A stretch of DNA of 64,000 nucleotides, from positions 764,001-828,000 of the forward strand of contig NZ_CP077770.1 of NCBI RefSeq assembly GCF_019134595.1. Direction: 5' to 3'. Of this stretch, positions 17,153 through 26,833 are shown one piece after another (the stretch's first letter is position 1; each line of letters begins with the position of its first letter). Source of the stretch: Pseudoalteromonas shioyasakiensis. GTDB taxonomy: Bacteria > Pseudomonadota > Gammaproteobacteria > Enterobacterales > Alteromonadaceae. The position numbers and the translations under genes were made by a program. The notes under the pieces were generated by a model, which saw nothing but the letters and a program-made list of their open reading frames with translations, ran no database searches and was not told where the DNA came from.

Positions 17153-17842
17153 ATGTCACGTAAAGTACTAGTCGTCGATGACGAAGCGCCTATCAGAGAG
17201 ATGCTGGTTTTTGTTTTAGAGCAAAATGGTTTTCAAGCAATTGAAGCAGAAGATTATGACTCTGCAATTGAAGCTATGGTCGAACCATACCCAGATATGG
17301 TTTTATTAGATTGGATGTTACCTGGTGGTAGCGGTATTCAAATTGCTAAGAAATTTAAGCAAAACGAATATACTCGTCAGATCCCTATCATTATGCTGAC
17401 AGCTCGCGGTGAAGAAGAAGACAAAGTACGCGGCCTTGAAGTAGGTGCTGATGATTACGTAACCAAACCATTTTCTCCTAAAGAATTAATGGCGCGCATT
17501 AAAGCGGTTATTCGCCGTGTTTCACCAACCTCATTAGAAGAAGCCATTGAAGTTCATGGCTTACGCCTTGACCCAATCTCACACCGTGTAACATCAGAAG
17601 GTAGTGAATTAGATATGGGGCCTACTGAATTTAGATTACTACATTTCTTCATGACGCATCCTGAACGTGTTTACAGCCGTGAACAATTACTTGATCATGT
17701 ATGGGGAACAAATGTATATGTAGAAGACCGTACTGTTGATGTACATATTCGTCGTCTACGTAAAGCGATTGCACCATTAGGGCATGACCGTTTAGTGCAA
17801 ACCGTTCGCGGTGCAGGCTATCGTTTTTCAAGTAAATTATAA
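17153..17842 (+). CDS. phoB: phosphate regulon response regulator
   Basis: This 229-residue OmpR-family regulator has a receiver with [12 protein letters not shown], the phospho-acceptor Asp in LLDWMLPG (about residue 53), MLTARGEE and the conserved Lys in [10 protein letters not shown]. The C-terminal winged helix (from about residue 130) ends with [20 protein letters not shown] and VRGAGYRF. When phosphorylated by PhoR it activates phosphate-starvation genes by binding Pho boxes; one lies just upstream of this gene. phoR follows after 56 bp. Confidence 0.97.
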   Translation: MSRKVLVVDDEAPIREMLVFVLEQNGFQAIEAEDYDSAIEAMVEPYPDMVLLDWMLPGGSGIQIAKKFKQNEYTRQIPIIMLTARGEEEDKVRGLEVGADDYVTKPFSPKELMARIKAVIRRVSPTSLEEAIEVHGLRLDPISHRVTSEGSELDMGPTEFRLLHFFMTHPERVYSREQLLDHVWGTNVYVEDRTVDVHIRRLRKAIAPLGHDRLVQTVRGAGYRFSSKL

Positions 17843-17898
17843 GTGTCATGGCAATGACCTTAACAAGCTAATTTACATACTTAAGGTAAAGTGAGTGT

Positions 17899-19239
17899 AT
17901 GTATCGAGTAGTGAATAAACAGGCGTTAGCAAAACGCCTGTTTATGTATTTCTTACCCTTGTTATTAGTTGGCGTACTTGTAGGTGCGCCTTTTTTGCTT
18001 TTATTTTTAGGCTCTTTTGCACTTTTAATTTGGCATTATCATCAATTATATCGCCTCAGCGATTGGCTTCTGAATCAACGTAGTTTTAATCCACCCGAAG
18101 GGGAGGGAGCGTGGGAGCAAGTCTTTGAAGGGATCTATCACTTACAACATCGCAACCGAAAAAAACGCAATGAATTGGCAGATTTAATACGCCGCTTTCG
18201 TGATGGCGCTGAAGCTGTGCCTGATGCGGTGGTGGTATTACAAAAAGATCTTAGCATTATTTGGTGTAACCAATTGGCTTTAAAGGTTTTAGGGTTACAG
18301 TGGCCTACTGATCATGGGCAACGCTTGGATAATCTTATTCGCGATCCTAAGTTTGCAAAGTACATGCATAAAGCCTGTTTCGATGAACCGCTCGAGCTTG
18401 ATGGTGGCCACAGCTACGATCAAACGCTAGAGTTTCGTGTTATGCCCTATGCAAGTTCACAGTTGATGATGGTGGTGCGTGATGTTACTCGCTTAAAGCA
18501 ACTTGAGCAGATGCGTAAAGACTTTGTGGCCAATGTTTCTCATGAGCTAAGAACACCGCTTACTGTGGTAACCGGTTACTTAGAGATGCTTGATTCAGAT
18601 AGCTTACCACCTCCTGCAATGTGGCAAAAAGCGCAAACAACCATGCTTGAGCAATGTAAGCGTATGGATAGCTTGGTCAATCAATTACTGTCGTTGTCGC
18701 GTATTGAAGGGGCACGTCGGCAAGATAACGATAAGCCGGTTAATGTGCCGCAGCTTCTTACCTATATTCAAACCGAAGCACAGTCATTGAACCAGGACAA
18801 AGGCCATGAGCTTATATTTAATGTTGATACGAGTTTAGATATTAAAGGGGCCGAAGACGAATTACGTAGTGCCTTTTCTAACCTTGTTTTTAATGCCATT
18901 CATTACACCAAGCCAGGTGGCAAGATTGTGGTTGATTGGCAGCTTAAAGATAACCAAGCCGCATTTAGTGTGACCGATAATGGTGATGGTATTGCCGCAG
19001 AGCATATTAACCGTTTAACCGAGCGTTTTTATCGTGTCGATAAAGCGCGTAGCCGTACGACAGGTGGGTCTGGGCTAGGTTTAGCAATTACAAAACATGT
19101 ACTTACAAGGCATGATAGTCGTTTAGATATCAGCAGTAAATTAGGACAAGGCTCGACCTTTGCGTTTGCATTTGGTAGCGAAAAAGTCGTGCGTATTGCA
19201 GAAAAAATTGAAAAAACCAAAAAAACTGCAAAGTCATAA
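17899..19239 (+). CDS. phoR: phosphate regulon sensor histidine kinase
   Basis: This 446-residue membrane kinase has two close N-terminal membrane segments (about residues 13-50), a basic linker, a PAS domain (about 95-200) and a HisKA domain with the acceptor His in VANVSHELRTPLTV. The HATPase domain shows NAIHYT, DNGDGI and GGSGLGLAI. The lack of a large periplasmic domain is normal for PhoR, which senses through the Pst transporter and PhoU. The stop codon overlaps the first Pho box of pstS. No pstCAB or phoU lies in the window, so they must be elsewhere. Confidence 0.96.
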   Translation: MYRVVNKQALAKRLFMYFLPLLLVGVLVGAPFLLLFLGSFALLIWHYHQLYRLSDWLLNQRSFNPPEGEGAWEQVFEGIYHLQHRNRKKRNELADLIRRFRDGAEAVPDAVVVLQKDLSIIWCNQLALKVLGLQWPTDHGQRLDNLIRDPKFAKYMHKACFDEPLELDGGHSYDQTLEFRVMPYASSQLMMVVRDVTRLKQLEQMRKDFVANVSHELRTPLTVVTGYLEMLDSDSLPPPAMWQKAQTTMLEQCKRMDSLVNQLLSLSRIEGARRQDNDKPVNVPQLLTYIQTEAQSLNQDKGHELIFNVDTSLDIKGAEDELRSAFSNLVFNAIHYTKPGGKIVVDWQLKDNQAAFSVTDNGDGIAAEHINRLTERFYRVDKARSRTTGGSGLGLAITKHVLTRHDSRLDISSKLGQGSTFAFAFGSEKVVRIAEKIEKTKKTAKS

Positions 19240-19280
19240 AAATGTCATTTAAGGGTAATCTAACTGTCATCTAGTGTCAT
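19233..19280 (+). promoter_or_regulatory. two Pho boxes upstream of pstS
   Basis: The first box, GTCATAAAAATGTCAT, starts at 19233 and overlaps the phoR stop codon. The second, CTGTCATCTAGTGTCAT, spans 19264-19280. GTCAT repeats are 11 bp apart in the first and 10 bp in the second. The pair lies about 50-100 bp before the pstS start and suggests strong PhoB-dependent induction. Confidence 0.75.
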
Positions 19281-19330
19281 TAGAGTAGACCGCAGTTAGG
19301 AAATGGGACGAACAAATCGGAGTAACCCCT

Positions 19331-20299
19331 ATGAAATTCAAAAATCTCGTTGCCGCAATGGGTGTGGCTGTAACAACATTTGTATCAGCACAAGCAGCTG
19401 CAGTTGATAAAGATATGCCTGAGTACACTAAAACAAGTGGTATCTCTGGTAACTTCTCATCTGTAGGTTCTGACACGCTTGCAAACATGATGACGTTCTG
19501 GGCAGAAGAGTACAAACGCTTCTATCCAAACGTAAACATTCAAATCCAAGCAGCGGGTTCTTCAACTGCTCCTCCAGCATTAACTGAAGGTACAGCAAAC
19601 TTCGGCCCAATGAGCCGTCGTATGAAGTCAAAAGAAATCGAAGCATTCGAAAAGCGTTACGGCTACAAGCCAACTGAAGTACGCGTTGCAATCGATGCGC
19701 TAGCTGTATTCGTACACAAAGATAACCCAATCAAAGGTTTACGTATTGACCAAGTTGATGCGATTTTCTCTTCTACACGCAAATGTGGTGCAGATGCACA
19801 AGTTAATCGTTGGAGCGAAGTAGGTCTTGAGGGCGATTGGGCTGCAAAAGATATTCAGCTTTACGGTCGTAACTCAGTATCGGGTACTTACGGTTATTTC
19901 AAGAAGAAAGCACTGTGTAAAGGTGACTTCCGTAACAACGTAAACGAACAACCTGGTTCTGCATCTGTAGTACAGTCAATTTCTTCTTCAGTGAACGCAA
20001 TTGGTTACTCAGGTATCGGTTATAAAACATCAGGTGTACGCACAGTTCCACTTTCTAAGAAAGGCGATAACTTTGTTGATGCAACATTAGAAAACGTAGC
20101 AACAGGTAAATACCCACTATCTCGTTTCTTATACGTTTATGTGAACAAGCACCCTAACAAGCCGCTTTCACCAATCGATGCAGAGTTCTTAAAAATGGTT
20201 CTTTCTGTAGACGGTCAAAAAATTGTTGAGAAAGATGGTTATGTGCCACTTTCAGGTAAAATGGCAATGGCTGAACTTAAAAAGCTAGGCCTTCTGTAA
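19331..20299 (+). CDS. pstS: phosphate ABC transporter substrate-binding protein (PstS-like)
   Basis: This 322-residue exported protein has a signal peptide ending near AQAAA. The mature part contains the phosphate-binding-type segments [35 protein letters not shown] and [14 protein letters not shown]. It binds phosphate in the periplasm for the Pst transporter. It is of the longer divergent PstS type common in marine gammaproteobacteria. Two Pho boxes lie upstream and a terminator directly downstream, so it is expressed as a single gene without pstCAB. A related role in phosphate sensing or surface capture is possible. Confidence 0.9.
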   Translation: MKFKNLVAAMGVAVTTFVSAQAAAVDKDMPEYTKTSGISGNFSSVGSDTLANMMTFWAEEYKRFYPNVNIQIQAAGSSTAPPALTEGTANFGPMSRRMKSKEIEAFEKRYGYKPTEVRVAIDALAVFVHKDNPIKGLRIDQVDAIFSSTRKCGADAQVNRWSEVGLEGDWAAKDIQLYGRNSVSGTYGYFKKKALCKGDFRNNVNEQPGSASVVQSISSSVNAIGYSGIGYKTSGVRTVPLSKKGDNFVDATLENVATGKYPLSRFLYVYVNKHPNKPLSPIDAEFLKMVLSVDGQKIVEKDGYVPLSGKMAMAELKKLGLL

Positions 20300-20319
20300 C
20301 AACCATACAGACATAGATG

Positions 20320-20350
20320 AAAAAACCGCTCATTGAGCGGTTTTTTTTCG
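20320..20350. terminator. bidirectional terminator between pstS and opgH
   Basis: AAAAAACCGCTC pairs with GAGCGGTTTTTTTT across a 4-base loop. A-run and T-run flank the GC stem, so it can end transcription of both convergent genes. Confidence 0.93.
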
Positions 20351-20351
20351 T

Positions 20352-22334
20352 TTAGCTTTTGGCAAAGAGCTTGGCTTTAATACGTTGCTGAGCAATACGT
20401 ACTTGCTTGCGCTTTTTACCCGAGGGTGCCTTAAAGCTTTGAATAGGCATTACCGTTGGGTATTCATTGGGTAATGCTGGTACATTAAAGTCAGCGTGTT
20501 CATCTTTTGGCAAGCCAATTTCTTGTTGATGTACACGAAGTGCCACTAAGGTATCATCATTTTCAACTTCACTTGGACATAAAAATAAACCCATTTCACG
20601 CATTTTCACACCTAAGCCGATGCTGCTTGAATAGCGTACAATTGGCGCTGCTAAAATAAGGCCTACTAAAATAGGTGATAACCACCAAAAGAAGGTCGGT
20701 GTGTAATAGTAGGCAACTGAGCCCCAGATAATCGCGGTAATAGTCGAAAATAACGTATAACCAATCGCTTCTTTCCACGGCACCATTCTGCCTTCGCGAG
20801 GCTGTGCATCCCAGCTAACTTTTTTGCCTAAAAATACGCACACGACAAAGTAGCTATGAAATACCATCATTAAAGGTGCAATCACAATCGCAAAAATAGT
20901 TTCGATGAGTGAACTGGCAATTAACTTCATCGTACCGCCAAAGGCTTTATTACGATGCACTAGAGTCACAATTACGCCCATTAATTTAGGCAGTAACAAC
21001 AATACAGCTGTAATAAATAACAACGAATCAATTAAATCCGTTTTAGCAATTTGCCAGGTTGGGAAAAGTTGATAAGCATGGTTAAAGTACACGTCGCTAT
21101 TAAGTGCACGAGTTACTGCATCTAAGGTACTTAATGCCAGCATCGATAACCAAATTAACGATGAAATATATGCTGTGGCACCAAATAAAAAATGCATTTT
21201 ACTCATTAGCTTAAGACCTGATTTAGGTAGTAAACCTAAATGCTGGATATTACCTTGCACCCAACGTCTATCACGAATCGCGTAATCCAGAATGTTACTT
21301 GGTACTTCTTCGTAACTACCTTCAACATCGCTAAGCAGAAGTACATCCCAACCACTACGATGTAGCAGAGAAGCTTCTACAAAGTCATGACTCAAGATTT
21401 CACCACCAAATGGGGCATTGCCTTTTAGAACAGGTAGGCCGCAGCACTTTGTGAATGCTTCAACGCGAATAATCGCATTGTGGCCCCAGTAGTTTGCTTG
21501 GTTTGTTTGCCAAAAAGCAGAACCAGTTGCCAACATTGGGCTATATAAAATTGATGCAAACTGTAAAAAGCGACCAAAAAACGTGTCTTGGCGAACTGGA
21601 ATAGGGATCGTCTGGATCAAACCTGATTTTGGGTTGCTGATCATGCTTGAAGTCAGTTCAAGCATACATTGACCCGTCATTATGCTATCGGCATCAAGCA
21701 CAATCATGTGATCGTATTGGCTACCCCAACGTTCACAAAAGTCAGTTAAGTTACCCACTTTACGGTGTTTATTATCTTCACGGCGACGATAAAAAGTATG
21801 CTTTGCTAAATCACCTAAGCGCTCAGTAAGTGCATTCCACGCTTTAAGTTCATTACGTGCAATTTCAGGGTCTTGCGTATCACTTAGCAAGTAAAAGTCG
21901 TAATGCGGCATTTGCCCTGTTTTAGCCAGCGAGCGTAAACTTACTTCAAAACCGGCGATGACACGCTCTGTATCTTCGTTGTAGATAGGCATAACAATGG
22001 CTGTTTTAGTTTGGCTCAAGGCATGCTGATTAATCTCGATTGGCTTTTGACGTTTTAAGGTCAACGGGTCAATACGAAATAATTGCAGGATGAAGCCCAT
22101 ACAGCCACTACAAAAGGCTGTAACAATCCACGCGAAGGTAACTGTGAATAATGCCAGTAAAGCGTACTCAAGGGGTGTCATGCCGTTAGAATTTAAAATA
22201 TCGAACATGATCCACACGCCATAGGCGGTAATGGTGAGCGCAAGGCTTGAAAAAAGCCAAGCGCGGGTTTTCTTAAATGGCATTGCTGTTGCCTTTAATG
22301 CTTTACTATTGGACGTCGTTTGGATACCAGACAT
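20352..22334 (-). CDS. opgH: osmoregulated periplasmic glucan glucosyltransferase
   Basis: This inner-membrane protein of 660 residues is a GT2 family enzyme that builds the beta-1,2-linked glucan backbone from UDP-glucose and moves it to the periplasm. Two membrane segments precede the catalytic domain, which shows MPIYNEDTERV, VLDADSIMTG and the processive motif RDRRWVQG. Several helices follow. I start it at 22334, where AUG follows GGAG and the family N-terminus begins; it then overlaps opgG by 29 nt, implying translational coupling. It is shorter at both ends than E. coli OpgH (about 850 residues). Order opgG-opgH is the usual one. Confidence 0.94.
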   Translation of the reverse strand: MSGIQTTSNSKALKATAMPFKKTRAWLFSSLALTITAYGVWIMFDILNSNGMTPLEYALLALFTVTFAWIVTAFCSGCMGFILQLFRIDPLTLKRQKPIEINQHALSQTKTAIVMPIYNEDTERVIAGFEVSLRSLAKTGQMPHYDFYLLSDTQDPEIARNELKAWNALTERLGDLAKHTFYRRREDNKHRKVGNLTDFCERWGSQYDHMIVLDADSIMTGQCMLELTSSMISNPKSGLIQTIPIPVRQDTFFGRFLQFASILYSPMLATGSAFWQTNQANYWGHNAIIRVEAFTKCCGLPVLKGNAPFGGEILSHDFVEASLLHRSGWDVLLLSDVEGSYEEVPSNILDYAIRDRRWVQGNIQHLGLLPKSGLKLMSKMHFLFGATAYISSLIWLSMLALSTLDAVTRALNSDVYFNHAYQLFPTWQIAKTDLIDSLLFITAVLLLLPKLMGVIVTLVHRNKAFGGTMKLIASSLIETIFAIVIAPLMMVFHSYFVVCVFLGKKVSWDAQPREGRMVPWKEAIGYTLFSTITAIIWGSVAYYYTPTFFWWLSPILVGLILAAPIVRYSSSIGLGVKMREMGLFLCPSEVENDDTLVALRVHQQEIGLPKDEHADFNVPALPNEYPTVMPIQSFKAPSGKKRKQVRIAQQRIKAKLFAKS

Positions 22335-24024
22335 AGCTCCATACCTCGCTGATTTCTTTATCACGTAGTTTTAACGATAAGCGCATATCAACAGGCTTAT
22401 CTCCCTCTGGCGCCACTTTAAATGCTACGCGCCATCCTTGATTGTTTGGTAACTGCTGTACCGTTTTATCGCTTATTTTCCCAGCTGAGAGTGTAAGATC
22501 CGCCTGCATGGCAAAATTAGCTGATAGTTGATTAATCGTTTCGCCACTAAAATCAACGGTAAATTGGCGGTGGCTTTTTGGTGGTGGATTGTCTTCACCA
22601 GGTAATGCTGCACTACCAATTCGGGTTCTTAACACACTCGCTTTATCTTGAGTTGCAAGCGTGGCATTGAAAGTCGACAGCTTGTAACTAAAGCTTAAGC
22701 TGTCACCAGCTTTCATTGGCTGCTCTGGCACCCAGTAGCTAACAATATTGTCGTTAGTTTCGGTATCTGTTGGGATCTCTACTAACTCAACACGCCCTTT
22801 ACCCCAATTACCCACAGGCTCAATCCACATGCTCGGACGGTTGTGATAATGCGCTTCGGTATCAAGGTAGTTATTAAAATCTCGGTCTCGCTGTGCTAAA
22901 CCAAAGCCTTTAGGGTTCTCGTAGCTAAACGAAGTGACACTTAATTTCTTCGGGTTATTCAGTGCACGCCAAATCCATTGACCTTGTTCTGTTTGCATTA
23001 ATAGGCCATCAGAATCATGTACTTCAGGGCGGTAATCATCAAAAAACTTGGTACTGTTTTCACCGTGGTAGAACATGCTAGTTAGCGGGGCTATGCCGAG
23101 CTTTTTGATGTCTTTACGGGCAAAAATTTGCATCTCGGTTTTTACTTCAGTGTTGGTAGATGGAGTTAGTTCAAAACGATAGGCTCCCGACACTGATGGG
23201 CTATCTAATAACGCATAGAGCACGATGGTAGTATCTTCGGGGGCAGGTTTTACTAACCAGAATTCTTTGAAAACAGGAAACTCTTCGCCTGAGCTCAGTG
23301 CTGTATCAACTGCAAGCCCCCGAGCTGACAGACCATATACTTGGTGCGGACCAACTAAACGAAAATATGAAGCTCCTTGGAACACCGCCACTTCGTCTTT
23401 GTACTCATTGTTATTCAGTGGGAAATGCAAACGAAAGCCAGCATGGCCAAGTTGGGTATTGGCAACAGCAGTACTGATCTCTTGCTCTAATGGTGCAGCG
23501 GTCGCGTCATAACGGTAGTAATCCGTTTTAAAAGGTAAACTTTTTACTTCGGCATTTTGCTCAAGAGTATTAATTGCAACCGGTGAGCGATATAAGAAGC
23601 CAGGGTGGAATAACTGCACCTCATAAAGGCTTTGATCTTTCCATATTGCTTGCTCAGTACGAAAACGAATCGCACGGTAGTCCTGATAACCAATGCTAGT
23701 TAATGCTTCAAGCTCTAACTCTTTAGGTGCTACATATGGCTCTGAAGCTAATTTTTTCGCACGTGCAGTGATAACTTCAAATAGCTTTTCTTCAGGAATC
23801 GTGATCATTGCAGGCTTAAGCTCAACAGCAGCAGTATCCTTTACTTGCTGTTTTTCATTTTCGGTTGCTTGAACCTCTGCGGCTGTTTGTTCTGTTTCAG
23901 TTGCTTTTGGCTGCTCTGGGTCTTCAACTGCGTAACTATGACCTGCGCTGATGGCTAATAATACGCCCAAGAAGGTCTTCTTTTTAATAGCGCTGAAGAG
24001 CTTAGTTCGGGTTTCTGGTTTCAT
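22306..24024 (-). CDS. opgG: periplasmic glucan biosynthesis protein OpgG
   Basis: This 572-residue exported protein belongs to the OpgG/OpgD family. A signal peptide ends near GHSYA, and a Glu/Gln/Thr-rich stretch (about residues 33-70) precedes the conserved fold, which is a low-complexity insertion compared with E. coli OpgG. Family segments include YQDYRAIRFR, QLFHPGFLY, GASYFRLVGPHQVYGLSARGLA and RDRDFNNYLDTEAHYHNRPS. OpgG trims or branches the glucan backbone in the periplasm. AAGGA lies upstream of the start. Confidence 0.95.
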   Translation of the reverse strand: MKPETRTKLFSAIKKKTFLGVLLAISAGHSYAVEDPEQPKATETEQTAAEVQATENEKQQVKDTAAVELKPAMITIPEEKLFEVITARAKKLASEPYVAPKELELEALTSIGYQDYRAIRFRTEQAIWKDQSLYEVQLFHPGFLYRSPVAINTLEQNAEVKSLPFKTDYYRYDATAAPLEQEISTAVANTQLGHAGFRLHFPLNNNEYKDEVAVFQGASYFRLVGPHQVYGLSARGLAVDTALSSGEEFPVFKEFWLVKPAPEDTTIVLYALLDSPSVSGAYRFELTPSTNTEVKTEMQIFARKDIKKLGIAPLTSMFYHGENSTKFFDDYRPEVHDSDGLLMQTEQGQWIWRALNNPKKLSVTSFSYENPKGFGLAQRDRDFNNYLDTEAHYHNRPSMWIEPVGNWGKGRVELVEIPTDTETNDNIVSYWVPEQPMKAGDSLSFSYKLSTFNATLATQDKASVLRTRIGSAALPGEDNPPPKSHRQFTVDFSGETINQLSANFAMQADLTLSAGKISDKTVQQLPNNQGWRVAFKVAPEGDKPVDMRLSLKLRDKEISEVWSYVWYPNDVQ

Positions 24025-24369
24025 TCAATTTTCCTTTAGCCGTAAATCACGTTAATTCTTTCATATCTCATAGCAATTACTGGACCCAAAATAAAAACTA
24101 ATAATCTCAATGGCTTTGAGTTGGTGCAGCTAAATGCGAAGAGTAAAATTTTGAAATTAGTGAGAAACAATTACACGGTTGCAGTTGTTTATTCGTCACC
24201 AATATGGAGAAGTTTAATGAACGAAAGCTTGCCCTAATATGAATAGCTTAAAGGATAAACAAAAATATGAACAAAATTACCAGAGGCTTAATTGTGAAAG
24301 CGAAATTGTAATCGGGAGAGGAGTGTAGGCACCGAATAGGTTTTCAGTGCCCTAAAAAGCGAGCCGTTG
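24025..24369. other. intergenic region upstream of opgG
   Basis: This 345 bp AT-rich stretch presumably holds the opgGH promoter. A weak GGCAC/GTGCC inverted pair lies near 24330-24355, downstream of the Cys-rich lipoprotein gene. I see no further gene or repeat. Confidence 0.5.
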
Positions 24370-24609
24370 TTATTTAACTTCGCCTAACTTTTCTGCATTA
24401 GCTTTACATTGGTTGTAAGCTTCAATGCACTTGTTGCTACAGACTTTATGAACTAAGCCATCAGCAGTGCTTTGTTGTTCACAGCTCGCTTCGCATTGAT
24501 AGTTTTGCTGAGCACATTGCTGCATTTCTGGGTTGTCAATTTTGCTTGAGCAGGCAGACAGTAATGTCATAGCAAACAATGTTGCTGCAATTGCTGGTAG
24601 TTTTTTCAT
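24370..24609 (-). CDS. small Cys-rich lipoprotein
   Basis: This 79-residue protein starts with a lipoprotein signal peptide ending in the lipobox LLSAC at residues 16-20. The mature part has six Cys besides the lipidated one in a spaced pattern: QQCAQQNYQCEASCEQ and VCSNKCIEAYNQC. The CxxxxxxCxxxC and CxxxCxxxxxxC arrangement is symmetrical and suggests a helical hairpin held by disulfides. AGGGA lies before the ATG. I do not recognise a family with certainty. It lies between panC and opgG on the same strand and is probably transcribed alone. Confidence 0.75.
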   Translation of the reverse strand: MKKLPAIAATLFAMTLLSACSSKIDNPEMQQCAQQNYQCEASCEQQSTADGLVHKVCSNKCIEAYNQCKANAEKLGEVK

Positions 24610-24666
24610 GCTTATCCCTAGTTTATGTCTTTTCTTTGCAATCCATCTTACCCAGATTGTTGCTAT

Positions 24667-25518
24667 TTAATCCAGCTCAACTTGTAAATTGTCAATTAAA
24701 CGTACTGAACCCAAATAAGCAGCAGCTAAAATAACAAGTTGTTTATCAGCCGCGGTGGCTGGCTTTAGTGTTGAGCGCTCTGCAATCGAATAATAGTCAG
24801 GTTTTAGTCCTGCACTTTCAAGCTGTGCTTTTGCATCTTCCTCAAGTGCTGCAATGTCTGCGCTGCCTTGTTTAAGTGCTGTTGCTGTATTATTTAGCGT
24901 GGCAAACAGTACTTTTGCAGTGTCTTTTTGCTGATCAGATAAATAGCCATTACGAGAACTCATAGCTAAACCAGAGATTTCGCGGCAAGTAGGCACGCCA
25001 ACAATTTCAACTGGAATAGATAAATCGCGCGTCATGGTTTTAATGACTTGTAGCTGCTGAAAATCTTTTTCACCAAAACAAGCAAAGTCAGGTTGAACCA
25101 AATTGAATAACTTAGTAACAACCGTCGCAACACCTTTGAAGTGACCAGGACGTGAGCCTCCACAGTAACCCATAGAAACACCCGGTACATCGACAAAGCT
25201 TTGCTCGCCTAAACCATTTGGGTAAATCGTTTCAACGGATGGGGTAAACACGATATCAGTACCAAGATCTGCTAAACCTTGTTTATCTTCGTTTAGTGTA
25301 CGCGGGTAACTATCAAGGTCTTCATTGGCACCAAATTGCATCGGGTTTACAAAGATACTCACAACCACTTTATCAGCCAATGTTTTGGCTTTTTCAACAA
25401 GTGAAAAGTGACCTTGGTGTAAATTGCCCATGGTAGGCACAAGCGCTATGCTCAGGTCCGCTTGACGCCAAGCTTTGATTTGGCTGCGTAACGATTTGAT
25501 TTCAGTGATTGATTGCAT
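24667..25518 (-). CDS. panC: pantothenate synthetase
   Basis: This 283-residue cytoplasmic enzyme joins pantoate and beta-alanine using ATP, the last step of pantothenate synthesis. Signatures are [15 protein letters not shown] (HIGH-like), [19 protein letters not shown] and [10 protein letters not shown]. It abuts panB without a gap, so it is translated as part of the same operon. Confidence 0.97.
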   Translation of the reverse strand: MQSITEIKSLRSQIKAWRQADLSIALVPTMGNLHQGHFSLVEKAKTLADKVVVSIFVNPMQFGANEDLDSYPRTLNEDKQGLADLGTDIVFTPSVETIYPNGLGEQSFVDVPGVSMGYCGGSRPGHFKGVATVVTKLFNLVQPDFACFGEKDFQQLQVIKTMTRDLSIPVEIVGVPTCREISGLAMSSRNGYLSDQQKDTAKVLFATLNNTATALKQGSADIAALEEDAKAQLESAGLKPDYYSIAERSTLKPATAADKQLVILAAAYLGSVRLIDNLQVELD

Positions 25519-26313
25519 TTATTTAAACTCGTGTTCGGTACTTGGGAAAGCACCACTTTTTACATCTTCACAATACTTTTGCACTGCTGCTGGCATATTG
25601 CCGGTTTCTAATAAAAAGTTCTTTGAAAACTTAGGAATATAGCCTGCCGAAATACCAACTAGGTCGTGCATTACTAAGATTTGCCCATCAGTTTGATTAC
25701 CTGCACCAATACCAATGGTAGGAATGCTCAGTTCATCAGTAATGCGTTTAGCAAGCTCACTAGGAATACATTCTAAAACAAGCAGCTGTGCACCTGCCGC
25801 CTCAAGTGCTTTTGCATCGCTGACCATTTTATCGGCTTGAGATTGCTCACGACCTTGAATTTTAAAACCGCCAAATACATGCACTGACTGAGGTGTTAGC
25901 CCTAGGTGACCACATACTGGAATACCTTGTTGGGTCATCGCACGAATGCTGTCGTGTAGCCATTCGCCGCCTTCAAGCTTGATCATGTTTGCCCCTGCAC
26001 GCATCAGCTCTGCAGCATTTTTACAGGCATCAGTTGGGTTGGCATAGGTCATAAAAGGTAAGTCAGCAACAACAAATAACTCTCGGCTACCTGCTCGTAC
26101 GCAGCGTGTATGATAAGCAATATCACTGTTGGTTACCGCTAATGTGTCATCAGCACCTTGCAATACCATACCTAGTGAGTCACCGACTAAAATCACCTCG
26201 ACGCCATTATCATGAAACAATTTAGCAAAGCTGGCATCGTAAGCCGTTAATGCGGTGATTTTTTGTTGTTCTTGTTTCATTTTATTGAGAGTTGAAACGG
26301 TGATTTTAGACAT
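25519..26313 (-). CDS. panB: ketopantoate hydroxymethyltransferase
   Basis: This 264-residue enzyme adds a hydroxymethyl group to alpha-ketoisovalerate from methylene-tetrahydrofolate. It shows [40 protein letters not shown] and [10 protein letters not shown], and ends with the usual acidic-aromatic segment. It follows folK by 29 bp behind GAGGAAATT. The folate link with folK and the order folK-panB-panC match E. coli. Confidence 0.97.
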   Translation of the reverse strand: MSKITVSTLNKMKQEQQKITALTAYDASFAKLFHDNGVEVILVGDSLGMVLQGADDTLAVTNSDIAYHTRCVRAGSRELFVVADLPFMTYANPTDACKNAAELMRAGANMIKLEGGEWLHDSIRAMTQQGIPVCGHLGLTPQSVHVFGGFKIQGREQSQADKMVSDAKALEAAGAQLLVLECIPSELAKRITDELSIPTIGIGAGNQTDGQILVMHDLVGISAGYIPKFSKNFLLETGNMPAAVQKYCEDVKSGAFPSTEHEFK

Positions 26314-26342
26314 AATTTCCTCTAAGGCCTAGCCTTGGTTGA

Positions 26343-26831
26343 TTACTGCTGAGGGAGTTGTTGTAAATCGTTTAAAGGCAACGTTTTTTTTATATCAGCA
26401 AGTGATTGATTATTCGGTAGTACAAGTGTTGGTGCAATTTCCAACAAGGGATAAACAACAAACTCTCGCTCTGTTAGGCCATAATGAGGCACGGTTAAGC
26501 GAGGAGTGTTTATCACGTCATTACCGAACAATAAAATATCTATATCAAGGGTGCGCGGACCCCAGCGTTCTTCTTTTCTAACACGGCCATGCTCAAGCTC
26601 AATGGCTTGAGTTAAATCAAGCAACTGCTCTGGCTTAAGTGCAGTTTTAACACACGCGACTGCATTTACATAATCGGGTTGATCTTGTGGCCCCATTGGT
26701 TTGCTTGCGTAATCATGTGATACACAAACAAACTCAACATCTTTTAGTGCTTTTAGGGCAGCGACAGCAGCATGAATTTGTTTACGTGGCGCGTTTAAAT
26801 TGGCACCTAAACCTAAATAAACGGTATGCAT
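26343..26831 (-). CDS. folK: hydroxymethyldihydropterin pyrophosphokinase
   Basis: This 162-residue enzyme of folate synthesis transfers pyrophosphate to 6-hydroxymethyl-dihydropterin. It begins VYLGLGANLNAPRKQI and has the signature RWGPRTLDIDILLFG and PHYGLTEREFVVYPL. Only 2 bp separate it from pcnB and no ribosome binding site is visible, so it is probably translated by coupling to pcnB. Confidence 0.97.
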   Translation of the reverse strand: MHTVYLGLGANLNAPRKQIHAAVAALKALKDVEFVCVSHDYASKPMGPQDQPDYVNAVACVKTALKPEQLLDLTQAIELEHGRVRKEERWGPRTLDIDILLFGNDVINTPRLTVPHYGLTEREFVVYPLLEIAPTLVLPNNQSLADIKKTLPLNDLQQLPQQ

Positions 26832-26833
26832 AC

